Below, piece by piece: positions 25,815-34,945 of a stretch of 64,000 bases of DNA. Position 1 is the stretch's first letter. Every line of letters starts with the position of its first letter. The position numbers and the translations under genes are program-made. The stretch comes from Acidobacteriota bacterium (GTDB taxonomy: Bacteria > Acidobacteriota > Terriglobia > Bryobacterales > Bryobacteraceae): positions 62,001 through 126,000 of the forward strand of contig JACQZR010000222.1 of NCBI GenBank assembly GCA_016213775.1, read 5' to 3'. The notes beneath the pieces are model-generated. The model had not been told where the DNA came from. It saw nothing but the letters and a program-made list of their open reading frames with translations, and searched no databases.

Positions 25815-27044
25815 CTATTCGCGGTTCAACTTCACCACACGAAATAACGGCTTGTCCTTCTCCGCGGTTTCCTGCTCGTACTTCTGTTCCGTTTTCGCGG
25901 CGTCGTAATCGCGCCACAGCCATGCGAGGGAAACCGGCAACTCCGCGCTCGCCTGCGCACCGTTGTGCGTCCCGGTGCCAAAGCTCAAGTGAAAATCGTA
26001 GCCTGTCATCTTCAACGAATTCGCCATCTGGATATTCTGCAGCGGCCAGCTTCCGTGATTGTTCTCCAGATCGTTGCTGCCATCCTGGAGCCATACACGG
26101 ATACTGCGTTTCGGCTCTTTGCGAATCTTGAAGGGATAGACATTGCCGCCATCAATGACGCCCGGCTTCCATTGAATGCTGGTGAAACTGCCGATGCGCG
26201 ACAGGACGCGAGAGAACTGGTCAGGCTGGAACCACGCCACCGTGAAGGCGCAAATGCCACCTGACGAACCTCCCGCAATCGCCCGCGAGTAGCTGTCGCG
26301 GCGGATGTTGTACTTTGCCTGCACTTCCGCCAGAATCTCATCGCGCAGGAACCGGGAATACGTGTCGTTCACAGTGTCGTACTCAATCGACCGCATCCGC
26401 TGCTGCCCCTTCATACCCGGGGCGATGAATACCTGAATCGTTACCGGAATTTTCTTCTGATGCGTCAGATTGTCGGTGACCACCTGCACGCTTCCCGGAT
26501 TGCGGTTGGTGAGCCCCTGCCCGTCCTGCCACACCATTAGCGCAGCGGGTTTCGCGGCATCATACTGGGCCGGCACGTACACCCAATAGTCCGATGTCAT
26601 CCCTTCGTAGATTTTGCTCGTGTGTGTTATTTTCTCCGACAGCTTCCCCTTCGGCACGCCGGGCTGTTCGTAGCAATCGGGCAAATACGCTGCAACATCG
26701 GTCCGCCCACCGAACAGCTTTCCGTCCACCGTGTAGTGGAAGTTGTAGGACGTACCGGGCTTGACCGCAATAGCCACAGTCCAGAGCTTCGTTCCGGGCA
26801 CTGAGTTCAGCGGGGTCTTGCGCTCGTCGTTGATGTAGAGAACCGGCTGCACATCGGCCTCAGTAGCGAAGAGGAACCTCTCGCCTTCGGTGAACACCGC
26901 CTTTCCGGCCTTCAGATCCGGCTCCTTGAAAACACGCGCCAGGGCCTCTCGAAACTCGGCCGATTGGGGATTCCGTGCAAGTTCGAAAACCGGATCGGCT
27001 GCGCCGAGCGGCAGCACACAGAAAAGCAAAGCCAGCAATCGCAT
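25815..27044 (-). CDS. secreted esterase, enterochelin-esterase (Fes/D)-like
   Basis: A 409-residue exported alpha/beta hydrolase. The signal peptide (MRLLALLFCVLPLGAADP) precedes an N-terminal CBM48-like or E-set domain (about 60-130, LYINDERKTPLNSVPG ... YNFHYTVDGK) and a catalytic esterase-D-type domain. The nucleophile elbow reads IAGGSSGG, followed by the hydrophobic ICAFTVAW helix; later Asp (WLQDGSNDLENN) and His (GTGTHNGAQ) complete a plausible triad. Family members hydrolyse siderophores, cinnamoyl or carbohydrate esters. Its start is about 22 bases from that of the divergent hydrolase at 27067, so the two share a promoter region. Confidence 0.82.
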   Translation of the reverse strand: MRLLALLFCVLPLGAADPVFELARNPQSAEFREALARVFKEPDLKAGKAVFTEGERFLFATEADVQPVLYINDERKTPLNSVPGTKLWTVAIAVKPGTSYNFHYTVDGKLFGGRTDVAAYLPDCYEQPGVPKGKLSEKITHTSKIYEGMTSDYWVYVPAQYDAAKPAALMVWQDGQGLTNRNPGSVQVVTDNLTHQKKIPVTIQVFIAPGMKGQQRMRSIEYDTVNDTYSRFLRDEILAEVQAKYNIRRDSYSRAIAGGSSGGICAFTVAWFQPDQFSRVLSRIGSFTSIQWKPGVIDGGNVYPFKIRKEPKRSIRVWLQDGSNDLENNHGSWPLQNIQMANSLKMTGYDFHLSFGTGTHNGAQASAELPVSLAWLWRDYDAAKTEQKYEQETAEKDKPLFRVVKLNRE

Positions 27045-27066
27045 CCCGACAGACTATCATGTTGGG

Positions 27067-29217
27067 ATGCTTCGCTGGATCCTGTTGTTGCCGCTTACGC
27101 TGTCCGCGCAGACGCTGCCCGGCACCGCACCGTTGACCATGAAAGAGGACGGGGCCGTGGTGGTAGTGGAGGGGATCCACCGTTTTCTCGACCGCTACGA
27201 GAAGCCGGCGTCGCGAACCACCGTCGAGCGCCTCGGCTACATCCTCGGTGCGACGGAACCAATCGCGGGCGGCCCCATCGAAGTCATCTCCGCGGCGGGC
27301 ACCGATCCGGCCATCGCGCACGGCCCCGGCTATGATGTGCTCCCTGTGCGCTGGCGCGTGTTCGACGATCTTTGGGGCGAAGGTCTGCTGTTGGAGCCCA
27401 AAACAAAACCCACGGCAAATGTCATTGCATTGGGCGACGCCGATTGGAGCCCGGAAATGCTCGCCGGCCTGGAGCCAGGCATACCTGCCGCGTCGCAATA
27501 CGCGCGGCGGCTCGCCGAGAACGGAGCACGTGTTCTCATCCCGGTCCTGATGGATCGCAAATCGACCTACTCCGGAGAACCCCGTTACCGCAAGACAAAC
27601 ATGCCACACCGCGAGTTCCTGTGGCGCATTCTCTACCCGCTGGGGCGTCACATCATCGGCGTGGAAGCGCAGAAAGTCATCGCCGCCGCTGAAGCCATGT
27701 CCAAAGCCGCTTCTCCGGCGAAAGTGATCGGCTACGGCGAAGGCGGACTGATCGCGTTGCACGCCGCCGCGCTCTCGCCGGCAATCGCATCCACTGTGGT
27801 GAGCGGCTACTTCGGTCCTCGGGACGATGTTTGGAAAGAGCCCGTCTACCGCGACACCTGGGGTCTGCTGCCGGATTTTCGTGACTCGGCCCTCGCCGGC
27901 CTCATCGCCCCCCGGAGACTCATCATCGAGACCGCCCCAGGACCTACAATCAACGGGCCACCGGCCGCAACCAAGGATCGCCGCGGAGCGGCCCCTCACG
28001 GCAAACTGGCTCCCTTCACGACGGAACAGGTGGAATCCGAGATCGCCCGAATCCCAGTCAACAAACCGCGCGTCATTCACGCGTCTGCGCCAGGGTCGGA
28101 TGAAACGCTTCGTGCGCTCCTCGGCCAATCACGACTCAAAGGCCCGGCGGCAGTTCCCAAGCGCACTCGACCGCTCGACAACGAAGACCGCTTGCGGCGC
28201 AACATTGAGCAGCTCCTGGCCTATTCACGGCGCATCATCCGCAACGTCGATCAAACGCGGCCCGCCTTCTGGGCCAAGTCCGCCACCATGAAAGACATCG
28301 AATGGAACCAGTGGGCCACCGCAACGCGCGAGCGCGTCTGGACCGAGATGATTGGCAAACTGCCGGCGCCTTCGCTGCCCCCCAACGCGCGCACCCGCCG
28401 GATCTTTGAGACCGAAAAGCTGGTCGGCTATGAAGTGCTGCTCGACGTCTTCCCCGAAGTGAACGCATACGGGTGGTTGCTCATCCCCAAGAACATCCGT
28501 CCGGGCGAAAAGCGGCCCGTCGTGGTTTGCCAACACGGCCTGGAAGGACGCCCGAAGAACGTCGCCGATCCGAACTTTCGTGATCCGACGTACGAGCAAT
28601 TCGCCGTGCGCTTAGCCGAGATGGGCTTTATCACGTTCAGCCCGCAACACCCGTATACTCTCGGAGACCGCTTTCGCCAGATCAACCGCAAGGCACATCC
28701 GTTCGGCCTGACGCAGTTCTCCTTTGCAACCGCGATGCATCAGCAAATCCTCGCCTGGCTTAGCGCGCAACCGAACGTCGACGCGGCGCGCATCGGCTTC
28801 TACGGCCTCTCCTACGGCGGCTTTTCCGCAATGCGAATTCCCGCCGTGCTTACCCAATACGCACTGTCCATTTGCAGCGGAAACTTCAACCAGTGGACGT
28901 GGAAGATCGCCTCGCTCGACGCACCGTTCGTCTACCCGCTCACAGGCGAGTACGACATCCCCGAATTCAACTTCGCACACATCGCCGACCACGCCGAACT
29001 CGCCGCCCTCATCTTCCCCCGCCCGTTCTACGTGGAGCGAGGCCATCGCGATGGCGTGGCGTGGGATGAGTGGGTCGCCTTTGAGTACGCCAAGGTCTTC
29101 CGGCTGTTCCACCAGCGGGGCCAGGCGGGCAAGACCGCTATCGAGTACTTTGACGGTCCGCACAAGATTCACGGCGTCGGCACATACGCGTTTTTACGCC
29201 GGCAGTTAGGGTTGTGA
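27067..29217 (+). CDS. large secreted alpha/beta hydrolase, dienelactone-hydrolase/acetylxylan-esterase-like
   Basis: From ATG 27067 this encodes 716 residues with a short signal peptide (MLRWILLLPLTLSAQT). The protein appears to hold two hydrolase-like halves. The first (about 90-350) has GYGEGGLIALHA, a nucleophile-elbow shape in which Glu stands where Ser is expected, so it is probably inactive. The second (about 440-710) has QHGLEGRP and the canonical elbow GLSYGGFSAM, followed by the His near GPHKIHG. Such tandem hydrolases are common in Solibacter-like genomes and probably act on acetylated plant glycans. It is divergent from the esterase at 25815-27044 and precedes the TonB receptor. 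Confidence 0.78.
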   Translation: MLRWILLLPLTLSAQTLPGTAPLTMKEDGAVVVVEGIHRFLDRYEKPASRTTVERLGYILGATEPIAGGPIEVISAAGTDPAIAHGPGYDVLPVRWRVFDDLWGEGLLLEPKTKPTANVIALGDADWSPEMLAGLEPGIPAASQYARRLAENGARVLIPVLMDRKSTYSGEPRYRKTNMPHREFLWRILYPLGRHIIGVEAQKVIAAAEAMSKAASPAKVIGYGEGGLIALHAAALSPAIASTVVSGYFGPRDDVWKEPVYRDTWGLLPDFRDSALAGLIAPRRLIIETAPGPTINGPPAATKDRRGAAPHGKLAPFTTEQVESEIARIPVNKPRVIHASAPGSDETLRALLGQSRLKGPAAVPKRTRPLDNEDRLRRNIEQLLAYSRRIIRNVDQTRPAFWAKSATMKDIEWNQWATATRERVWTEMIGKLPAPSLPPNARTRRIFETEKLVGYEVLLDVFPEVNAYGWLLIPKNIRPGEKRPVVVCQHGLEGRPKNVADPNFRDPTYEQFAVRLAEMGFITFSPQHPYTLGDRFRQINRKAHPFGLTQFSFATAMHQQILAWLSAQPNVDAARIGFYGLSYGGFSAMRIPAVLTQYALSICSGNFNQWTWKIASLDAPFVYPLTGEYDIPEFNFAHIADHAELAALIFPRPFYVERGHRDGVAWDEWVAFEYAKVFRLFHQRGQAGKTAIEYFDGPHKIHGVGTYAFLRRQLGL

Positions 29218-29354
29218 ACACTTTCAAACTGATGACGAAACTGTAGATTCAAAGAACCAAGTAGGGTATACTTCCATGAGGTAAACCAAAGGGGTTCACC
29301 CGTAGTACGTTCACAGTAGTATCCAAGTCTCAGTCTCTATCGGGAGTGCACAGG

Positions 29355-32300
29355 ATGTTGAAAAAAGCAACGTTCCTCGGGTTGTTTTTGCTCACCTCCA
29401 CGTTGAGTTGGGCCCAGGTGGCAACGGGCTCGCTCGGTGGTCAGCTAACGGATCCAAACGGCGCAGTCATTCCAGGCGCCAGCGTCACGGCTCGCAACGT
29501 AGCCACGGGCGCGGAATTTAAAGCGCCAAGTTCCGATTTCGGTTTGTACGTGTTTCCTTCCGTACCTACCGGCGTCTATACCCTCACAGTAGAAAAACCA
29601 GGCTTCAAGAAAGTAAGCCGTTCCAACGTCGAAATCCGTATCGCACAGCGGCAGGATCTCAACATCCAGCTTGAAGTGGGCGATGTGCAGCAGACGGTAG
29701 ATGTAACGGCGGAAGCGCCGCTGTTGGAAACCTCGAACGTCGAACGCGGGCAGAACATCTCGACGAAGATGATGGACAACCTGCCGCTGTTCTCCGGCGG
29801 CATCAGAAACCCGCGCGCTTTTGTGAACTACATGCCGGGCGTCACCAACAGTGGTGAACAGAGCGTGTCCGGTTCCGGCGGACGCGCGCAGGAAGTTCTC
29901 ATCGACGGCGCCAGCGCGCTCAACGTCGAATCGAGCGCCGTGTTCAATTTCCCGTCGGCGGAGATGTTCGGCGAGTTCAAGATGCTGCAGAGCAATTACT
30001 CGGCTGAGTATGGCCGCGTCGGTGGCGGTATCGAAATCTACGTCTCCAAGAGCGGCACCAACGCCCTGCACGGGGCGGCATTCCACAACATGCGGCGGGA
30101 CATCTGGAACGCCAACGCATGGGCTCGCAATGCCAATCCAAACCCTGCCGGCAACTTCCGCCCCAAGGAGCGCTTCAATGAAACGGGCGGCGCCATCGGC
30201 GGCCCGGTGTACATTCCCAAGGTCTACGATGGCCGCAACAAATCGTTCTGGTTCTTCACATATACGAAGGACATCCGCCCGGTGTCGCTGGGGTTTCCCG
30301 TCTTGACCGTACCCACCGCGTTGATGAAGTCGGGCAACTTCAGTGAAGCCGGCCTTCCGGTGGTCTATGATCCGAGCACGACGGCAGGTAATGTGCGGCA
30401 GCCCTTCGCCGGAAACCTAATCCCGCAATCCCGTTTCAGCCGCATTTCGCGTAACGTGATTCCGCAGATCCCCGACCCCAACGTGGCTCGCCTGGCGTCC
30501 AACTACAACTTCGTCAACACCACGGCATTCGATCGTTACATCTGGAGCATTAAGGGCGATCACGCCATCTCCGACACCAACCGCGTGTCGTTCTTTTTCA
30601 ACAACGAGGTGCAGGCGCAGGACGACGTGGCGGGCTTCGCCGGGCCGCTCGGCAACGGTCTGCAGAACTTCCAGAAGCCTTTCAACTATCGCGTCAACCA
30701 CGACCTCAGCCTCAGCCCTACCTTTCTGATGCACTCCACTGTTTCGTACTCCAAGACGCGTCAGACTTGGGACAATCCCAACCAAAAGGGGAACGGATCA
30801 AAACTGACGGTTCCCGGCCTCAGCGGCGATTCCGATGCCACGCCTCGTATCCAGTTTTCCGGTGCGGCTGGCTTGTCGCCATACGGCGTGCAGGACGGCA
30901 AAGTCGCCAACGGGGCGCAGTTCAACAAGCAGCTCTGGTTGTCGCAGGGCTTCACTTTGCTGCGTGGCAAGCATGAGCTGAAGTTCGGCTGGAGCCACCG
31001 CCGCTTTGAAACGCTCGGCGTCGACCTGGCCGGGACCAACGGGCGTTACATCTTCAACCGCGCCAGCACGGCACTCCCCACCGCCCTTACTTCTTCCGGC
31101 CATGAATTCGCGAGCTTCCTGCTGGGAGCGGTGGACCAGGCGGACAACGTCGTTCCGCCGGTGTTGTTCGATCCTTCGAAGTACTACGACACCGGCGGCT
31201 ATTTCACGGACAACTTCAAACTGAACTCGCGGGTCACGCTGACGCTGGGCATCCGCTACGAAGTGCCCATCGGGTGGCACATTCCCAACGGCTATTCGCA
31301 CGCGGACTTGAAGACTCCGAATCCGGGTGCCCCCGGCCGCGCAGGGGCGCTTGTATTTTCGGGTAAAGCTCCCGGCGCCACCGGCCAGCGCGCGTTTTAT
31401 CCCACCGATTACTCGGCTATCTCGCCACGCCTCGGTATCGCCTGGCAAATCGGGCCTAAGACCGTCTTCCGTGGCGGCTGGGGTATCTACTATCAGGGCC
31501 TGTCGAGCGGCGGCTGCGGTTGCCGGCTCGGCTATTCGGGCAGCAACGTTCTCCAGAGCGACGGCCTGAATCCGGTACTCGCCTGGGACAGCGGTATTCC
31601 GATTCGCGCTGGGTATCGCCCGCCGCCGATCATCGACCCCACGTTCGGCAATTTCCAGAACGTTCAGACGCAGGGTCCAACGGCAGGGCAGCCTGGCCGC
31701 ATCTACAACTGGAGCGCCGGCCTGCAGCATGAGATCAAGAACCTGCTCATCGACGTGTCGTATCAGGGCAACCGCGGACGCCGCTTGAACTCGACGATCG
31801 ACCTGAACCAGCTTCCGACGAGCTTCCTCAGTCTCGGCTCGACGCTGCAAGCCCGTCTCGATTCCGCCGCCGCCGCAAACGCCAGGATCGCTTCGCCATT
31901 CACCGGCTTCCCGGCTAACTTGAGCGTTGCTCAGTCGCTCCGCCCGTATCCGCAGTTCCTCTCGGTGAGCAGCCTGTTCGCAGGCTGGGGCAAGAGCTGG
32001 TACGACGCCCTGCAGTTGAAGGTGGAACGCCGCTTTGGCTCCTACCAGTTCAACGCCAACTACACGTGGTCAAAGAGCCTTGGCATGGGCCACTACCGCC
32101 AGGTTTTTGGACAAGCCGGCAGCCCGGGCGCGACTCCCCAGGATTACTACAATCTGAAAGATTCGAAGAGCTTCATGAACATGGATATTCCGCACGTTCT
32201 GAACATCCTGAGCACGTTCGATCTACCGTTCGGCAAGGGGAAGAAGTGGGCCAACTTCAACAACCCCGTGGGCAGCAAACTGGCAAGTGGCTGGACTCTG

Positions 32301-32777
32301 GCCGCCACTCAGGTTTACCGCAAGGGTACTCTGATCTGGCTCAACACTCCCGGCAACCCGCTCGGCAATGGCGTGCTGTTCGCGCCGATCACCAAGGCGA
32401 ATCTCGGCACGGGCGCAATCCGCACGGGCATCGACCGCGGAACGCTCGATCCCAACAATCCGAGCACTCGTTGGTTCAACGCGGCGGCGTTCACCGCTGC
32501 TCCGCAGTTCACGCTCGGCACGGCGGCGTTCTACCACAACGACTTCCGCCAGCCGGCGGTGTTCTCGGAGAGTCTGGCGATCGTCAAACGCACTACGCTG
32601 GTGAACCTCGACAAGAATGCCATTGTTCTCGCCTATCGCGCCGACGCTTTCAACCTCTTCAACCGGACTAATTTCGGTGGAGTGGTTGGAACCGTTGGGA
32701 ACGCCAACTTCGGGCGTCCCACCGGACCGCAGGTTGGCGCTCGCATCATCACGATGGGTCTGCGGCTGGAGTTCTAA
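29355..32777 (+). CDS. Oar-like TonB-dependent receptor with carboxypeptidase-regulatory-like domain
   Basis: A 1140-residue outer-membrane receptor. A signal peptide (MLKKATFLGLFLLTSTLSWAQ) leads into an Ig-like carboxypeptidase regulatory domain (LGGQLTDPNGAVIPGASVTARN ... YVFPSVPTGVYTLTVEKPGF, about 30-110), then a plug and a long barrel that ends in an aromatic residue (MGLRLEF). It is of the type expanded in Acidobacteriota, usually for uptake of large or sugar-based ligands using TonB energy. ATG 29355 is favoured over GTG 29346 because GGGAG (29341-29345) is correctly spaced. A TATACT at about 29269 may be a -10 box, but no convincing -35 accompanies it. A terminator follows the stop. 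Confidence 0.9.
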   Translation: MLKKATFLGLFLLTSTLSWAQVATGSLGGQLTDPNGAVIPGASVTARNVATGAEFKAPSSDFGLYVFPSVPTGVYTLTVEKPGFKKVSRSNVEIRIAQRQDLNIQLEVGDVQQTVDVTAEAPLLETSNVERGQNISTKMMDNLPLFSGGIRNPRAFVNYMPGVTNSGEQSVSGSGGRAQEVLIDGASALNVESSAVFNFPSAEMFGEFKMLQSNYSAEYGRVGGGIEIYVSKSGTNALHGAAFHNMRRDIWNANAWARNANPNPAGNFRPKERFNETGGAIGGPVYIPKVYDGRNKSFWFFTYTKDIRPVSLGFPVLTVPTALMKSGNFSEAGLPVVYDPSTTAGNVRQPFAGNLIPQSRFSRISRNVIPQIPDPNVARLASNYNFVNTTAFDRYIWSIKGDHAISDTNRVSFFFNNEVQAQDDVAGFAGPLGNGLQNFQKPFNYRVNHDLSLSPTFLMHSTVSYSKTRQTWDNPNQKGNGSKLTVPGLSGDSDATPRIQFSGAAGLSPYGVQDGKVANGAQFNKQLWLSQGFTLLRGKHELKFGWSHRRFETLGVDLAGTNGRYIFNRASTALPTALTSSGHEFASFLLGAVDQADNVVPPVLFDPSKYYDTGGYFTDNFKLNSRVTLTLGIRYEVPIGWHIPNGYSHADLKTPNPGAPGRAGALVFSGKAPGATGQRAFYPTDYSAISPRLGIAWQIGPKTVFRGGWGIYYQGLSSGGCGCRLGYSGSNVLQSDGLNPVLAWDSGIPIRAGYRPPPIIDPTFGNFQNVQTQGPTAGQPGRIYNWSAGLQHEIKNLLIDVSYQGNRGRRLNSTIDLNQLPTSFLSLGSTLQARLDSAAAANARIASPFTGFPANLSVAQSLRPYPQFLSVSSLFAGWGKSWYDALQLKVERRFGSYQFNANYTWSKSLGMGHYRQVFGQAGSPGATPQDYYNLKDSKSFMNMDIPHVLNILSTFDLPFGKGKKWANFNNPVGSKLASGWTLAATQVYRKGTLIWLNTPGNPLGNGVLFAPITKANLGTGAIRTGIDRGTLDPNNPSTRWFNAAAFTAAPQFTLGTAAFYHNDFRQPAVFSESLAIVKRTTLVNLDKNAIVLAYRADAFNLFNRTNFGGVVGTVGNANFGRPTGPQVGARIITMGLRLEF

Positions 32778-32800
32778 CTCGCGGCGTTCGTTTCGAAATC

Positions 32801-32835
32801 AAGGCGGAGCTTCCCGGCTTCGCCTTTTTTCTTTT
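32801..32835 (+). terminator. Rho-independent terminator of the TonB receptor gene
   Basis: A ten-base-pair stem (AAGGCGGAGC with GCTTCGCCTT, one G-T pair), a six-base loop (TTCCCG), and a run of T directly after the 3' arm. It starts about 24 bases after the receptor stop codon. It also lies at the end of the convergent pseudogene, where it may act on either strand only weakly, since the T-run is on the plus side. Confidence 0.85.
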
Positions 32836-32836
32836 T

Positions 32837-33780
32837 CTATCGTCTTCGCTTCAATCCTCCCCCCTTCAACCACCGCTCGAAAAACTCCCTCCACGCCGGG
32901 TCGATCTCGCGACCGTTCGCGGCATGTCCGTCGCCCGTCAGTACAAACTGAATCCTCTCTGGAACGCCCAGCCGAGAATACACCTCTCTCGCTCTGTTGA
33001 AGTAACCCCAGCTCTGCAAATCGTCTGAATCGCGCCGCAATCCTCGCGTCGCCGCGCTCCGCCGATCAGCAGAAGCGGACGCGGCGCGGCCAGCGCCATC
33101 AGCTCGTGGTGATCGTGCTCAAAGCCCGGCCGCCGCGAATCAGGATTGAGCAGGCTGAGCACCGTGTGCTGCTCCGTGCGGATATCCGGGAATGGCCGCA
33201 GCCAGTCCAGGTACCACGGCGCGTACCAGTTCGTTCCACCGTTGACCGCGATGTGCGGATCGAGCACGATGGTCGCTTTGAACTGCGGAGCGAACGCGGC
33301 CACGTACAATGGCCGAACCGCTCATACAACTTCTCCGGAGCACCTTGGCGGTGAGTGGAACCGTCCCTGTAGTGGCGGATGAACGACCAGCTTGTCAATA
33401 CGACGTAGCCGTCCCCGGCCAGCCACTTGCCCCACCACTGGTCCGGCGCGGTGAAATCCGGAGTGCTCGAACTCCAACAGACCACGGCTGGGAACGGACC
33501 GCGTCCGTGGTTCTTTGAGTTTCGAGGATGACGGCCTTTCGAATGTCCCCGAACCGAGCGGCGGTCCTTTGCGTCCGGCCCCAAGTTTGCCGAGGATCTG
33601 CGTCCAGAGCGCGAGAAGTTCCGGCCTGCGCTTTCGCTGCCAGTCGCCGGGCGAACGCAGGTCAGCCACCAAGGATGGAATCCGTTCGTGTTCCGCGCCG
33701 GCCTCAGACGCCGGACTGTTTCGCGAAGAGACACGATGCTGCTTCAGGCGTTGTTCCGGGGGTGCCTGGGCAAAGCTATA
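32837..33780 (-). pseudogene. decayed alpha/beta hydrolase (acetyl-esterase-like), truncated and frameshifted
   Basis: Fragments of one hydrolase can be followed in order through changing frames. The N-terminal part (FAQAPPEQRL ... RRPELLALWTQILGKLG) ends at 33580 by a frameshift into PDAKDRR; a further shift at about 33555 leads into FGDIRKAVILETQ, and then to GRGPFPAVVCWSSSTPDFTAPDQWWGKWLAGD. At about 33315 the frame jumps from KLYERFGH straight to YVAAFAPQFKATIVLDPHIAV. This removes the region where the nucleophile serine should lie. Another shift near 33045 leads to RRDSDDLQSWGYFNRA and the normal C-terminus. The signal peptide is missing where the gene meets the downstream end of the GNAT gene (33776). 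Confidence 0.75.
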
Positions 33781-34867
33781 GCGGCCTACCCAACTCCGCC
33801 CGGTACGAAGGAAAGAACTCACCGCAGGTCTCCGCCCCCGTCGCCGCCAGCCGCGCACGGTGCTCCGCCTCCAATTCCCGATACACCGGCGCATTCAACA
33901 CCCACTGCCCAATCTGGAACTGGTTCGTCACGCCCGCAAACCGGCTCTTGAACGTGAACAACGAATCCCTACTCCCGCCGACGCCTCCGCCCATATGCAT
34001 CACCCGCAAGCCGCGCTCAGTCCCCCACTGGCGCACGTAGTCGTACAAAACCTTCCCCGGAGACTCCGCCACAAAGTGGTCAGCAGTCCCCAGCAGGTGG
34101 CAGTGCAGATAAGACGCGTACTGCATCACTAACATCGCCGCCGCCACCGCTCCCTGATACTTAGTGACAAACAGCCGCGCATTCGCCCCTAACACGCAAC
34201 GGAATCCCTGAACCCATCCAGAATCCACCAAAAACTCCGCCCTGCACTTCCGTCGCAACATAGTCTCTCTGTACACGCGAACAAAGTCGTCCAGGTGTGT
34301 GAACTGCTGATCCTCGCTGCATTCATAGCCCTCCCTGTACAGCTTGCGAACAGCCTGCCGCAGCTTCTTTTGGTACCCGCCAAACTGCCGCTCCGGCGGC
34401 AGCGTCAGATCAATCGAGACAGTCACACCGCGTATCCGCACCCCCGCGCAGGCGGGCTTGCCATCCTCGCTCGTCACGCCGGCCAACAGCGGCGCGTTGC
34501 CCAGCAATGGATGAAACCGCGTGAAGGCCGACACCGCCCGTTGTTGCTTCCAGTGGTCCAGCAGCGCCCGCCACGCTCGCTCCAAAAACGCCGCGCCGGG
34601 CGTCCCCACAGGTCCCGGATAGCCGTACGCCGACATCACGTCATAGTACCCCGGCGCCTGCGGAATCGGCGCCAGGAAATAGGGCCACAGGAACGAATGT
34701 CCGTCTTCTTCATAAGTGAAGGCCTGCGGAACCCCCACCGTCCCAAACCCGGACAGCAGATGATACTGTGCCGTGTGGTAAATGTCGTGCGCAAGATGCG
34801 AAAGCACCTCACCCCACCTTCCGCTCGTGGGCGTCTGTAATTCGGCTCGCCGTGCAGCCAACAACAT
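33776..34867 (-). CDS. GNAT-fold acyltransferase, BioF2/FemAB-like, copy 2 of a tandem pair
   Basis: A 363-residue protein of the FemAB/BioF2-type acetyltransferase group (PF13480-like), which transfers acyl or aminoacyl groups to sugars or peptidoglycan precursors. The conserved core includes YQKKLRQAVRKLYREGYECSED, FLVDSGWV, the ARLFVTKYQGAVAAAMLVM strand, and GTERGLRVMHMGGGVGG near the C-terminus. ATG 34867 follows GGAGG at ideal spacing. It is a close paralog of the adjacent upstream gene, with more than half of positions identical by eye in stretches such as FLWPYFL and SAYGYPGPVGTP. It is the last intact gene of the polysaccharide locus, so it probably modifies a sugar of that product. 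Confidence 0.78.
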   Translation of the reverse strand: MLLAARRAELQTPTSGRWGEVLSHLAHDIYHTAQYHLLSGFGTVGVPQAFTYEEDGHSFLWPYFLAPIPQAPGYYDVMSAYGYPGPVGTPGAAFLERAWRALLDHWKQQRAVSAFTRFHPLLGNAPLLAGVTSEDGKPACAGVRIRGVTVSIDLTLPPERQFGGYQKKLRQAVRKLYREGYECSEDQQFTHLDDFVRVYRETMLRRKCRAEFLVDSGWVQGFRCVLGANARLFVTKYQGAVAAAMLVMQYASYLHCHLLGTADHFVAESPGKVLYDYVRQWGTERGLRVMHMGGGVGGSRDSLFTFKSRFAGVTNQFQIGQWVLNAPVYRELEAEHRARLAATGAETCGEFFPSYRAELGRPL

Positions 34868-34945
34868 CGGTTTCCTCCGGTCGCCACAATACCTGAAAGC
34901 ATCGTGTCATCCTGAAACCTCATCAGCTCCTGCCCCACATCAGTC
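34868..34945 (-). repeat. duplication scar: remnant of the dioxygenase gene tail between the two GNAT genes
   Basis: On the minus strand, the bases just before the second GNAT gene resemble those just before the first. Both read TCAGGATGA-ACG ... ATTGTGGCG or ATTATGGCG ... GGAGGA ... ATGTTG. In the first copy this is the real 3' end of the dioxygenase gene (YQDDTAFPVLWREEEM) with the ribosome site; in the second only about 50 bases (roughly 34868-34916) survive, out of frame (FQDDT...). The duplicated unit therefore began inside the dioxygenase gene. Confidence 0.7.
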
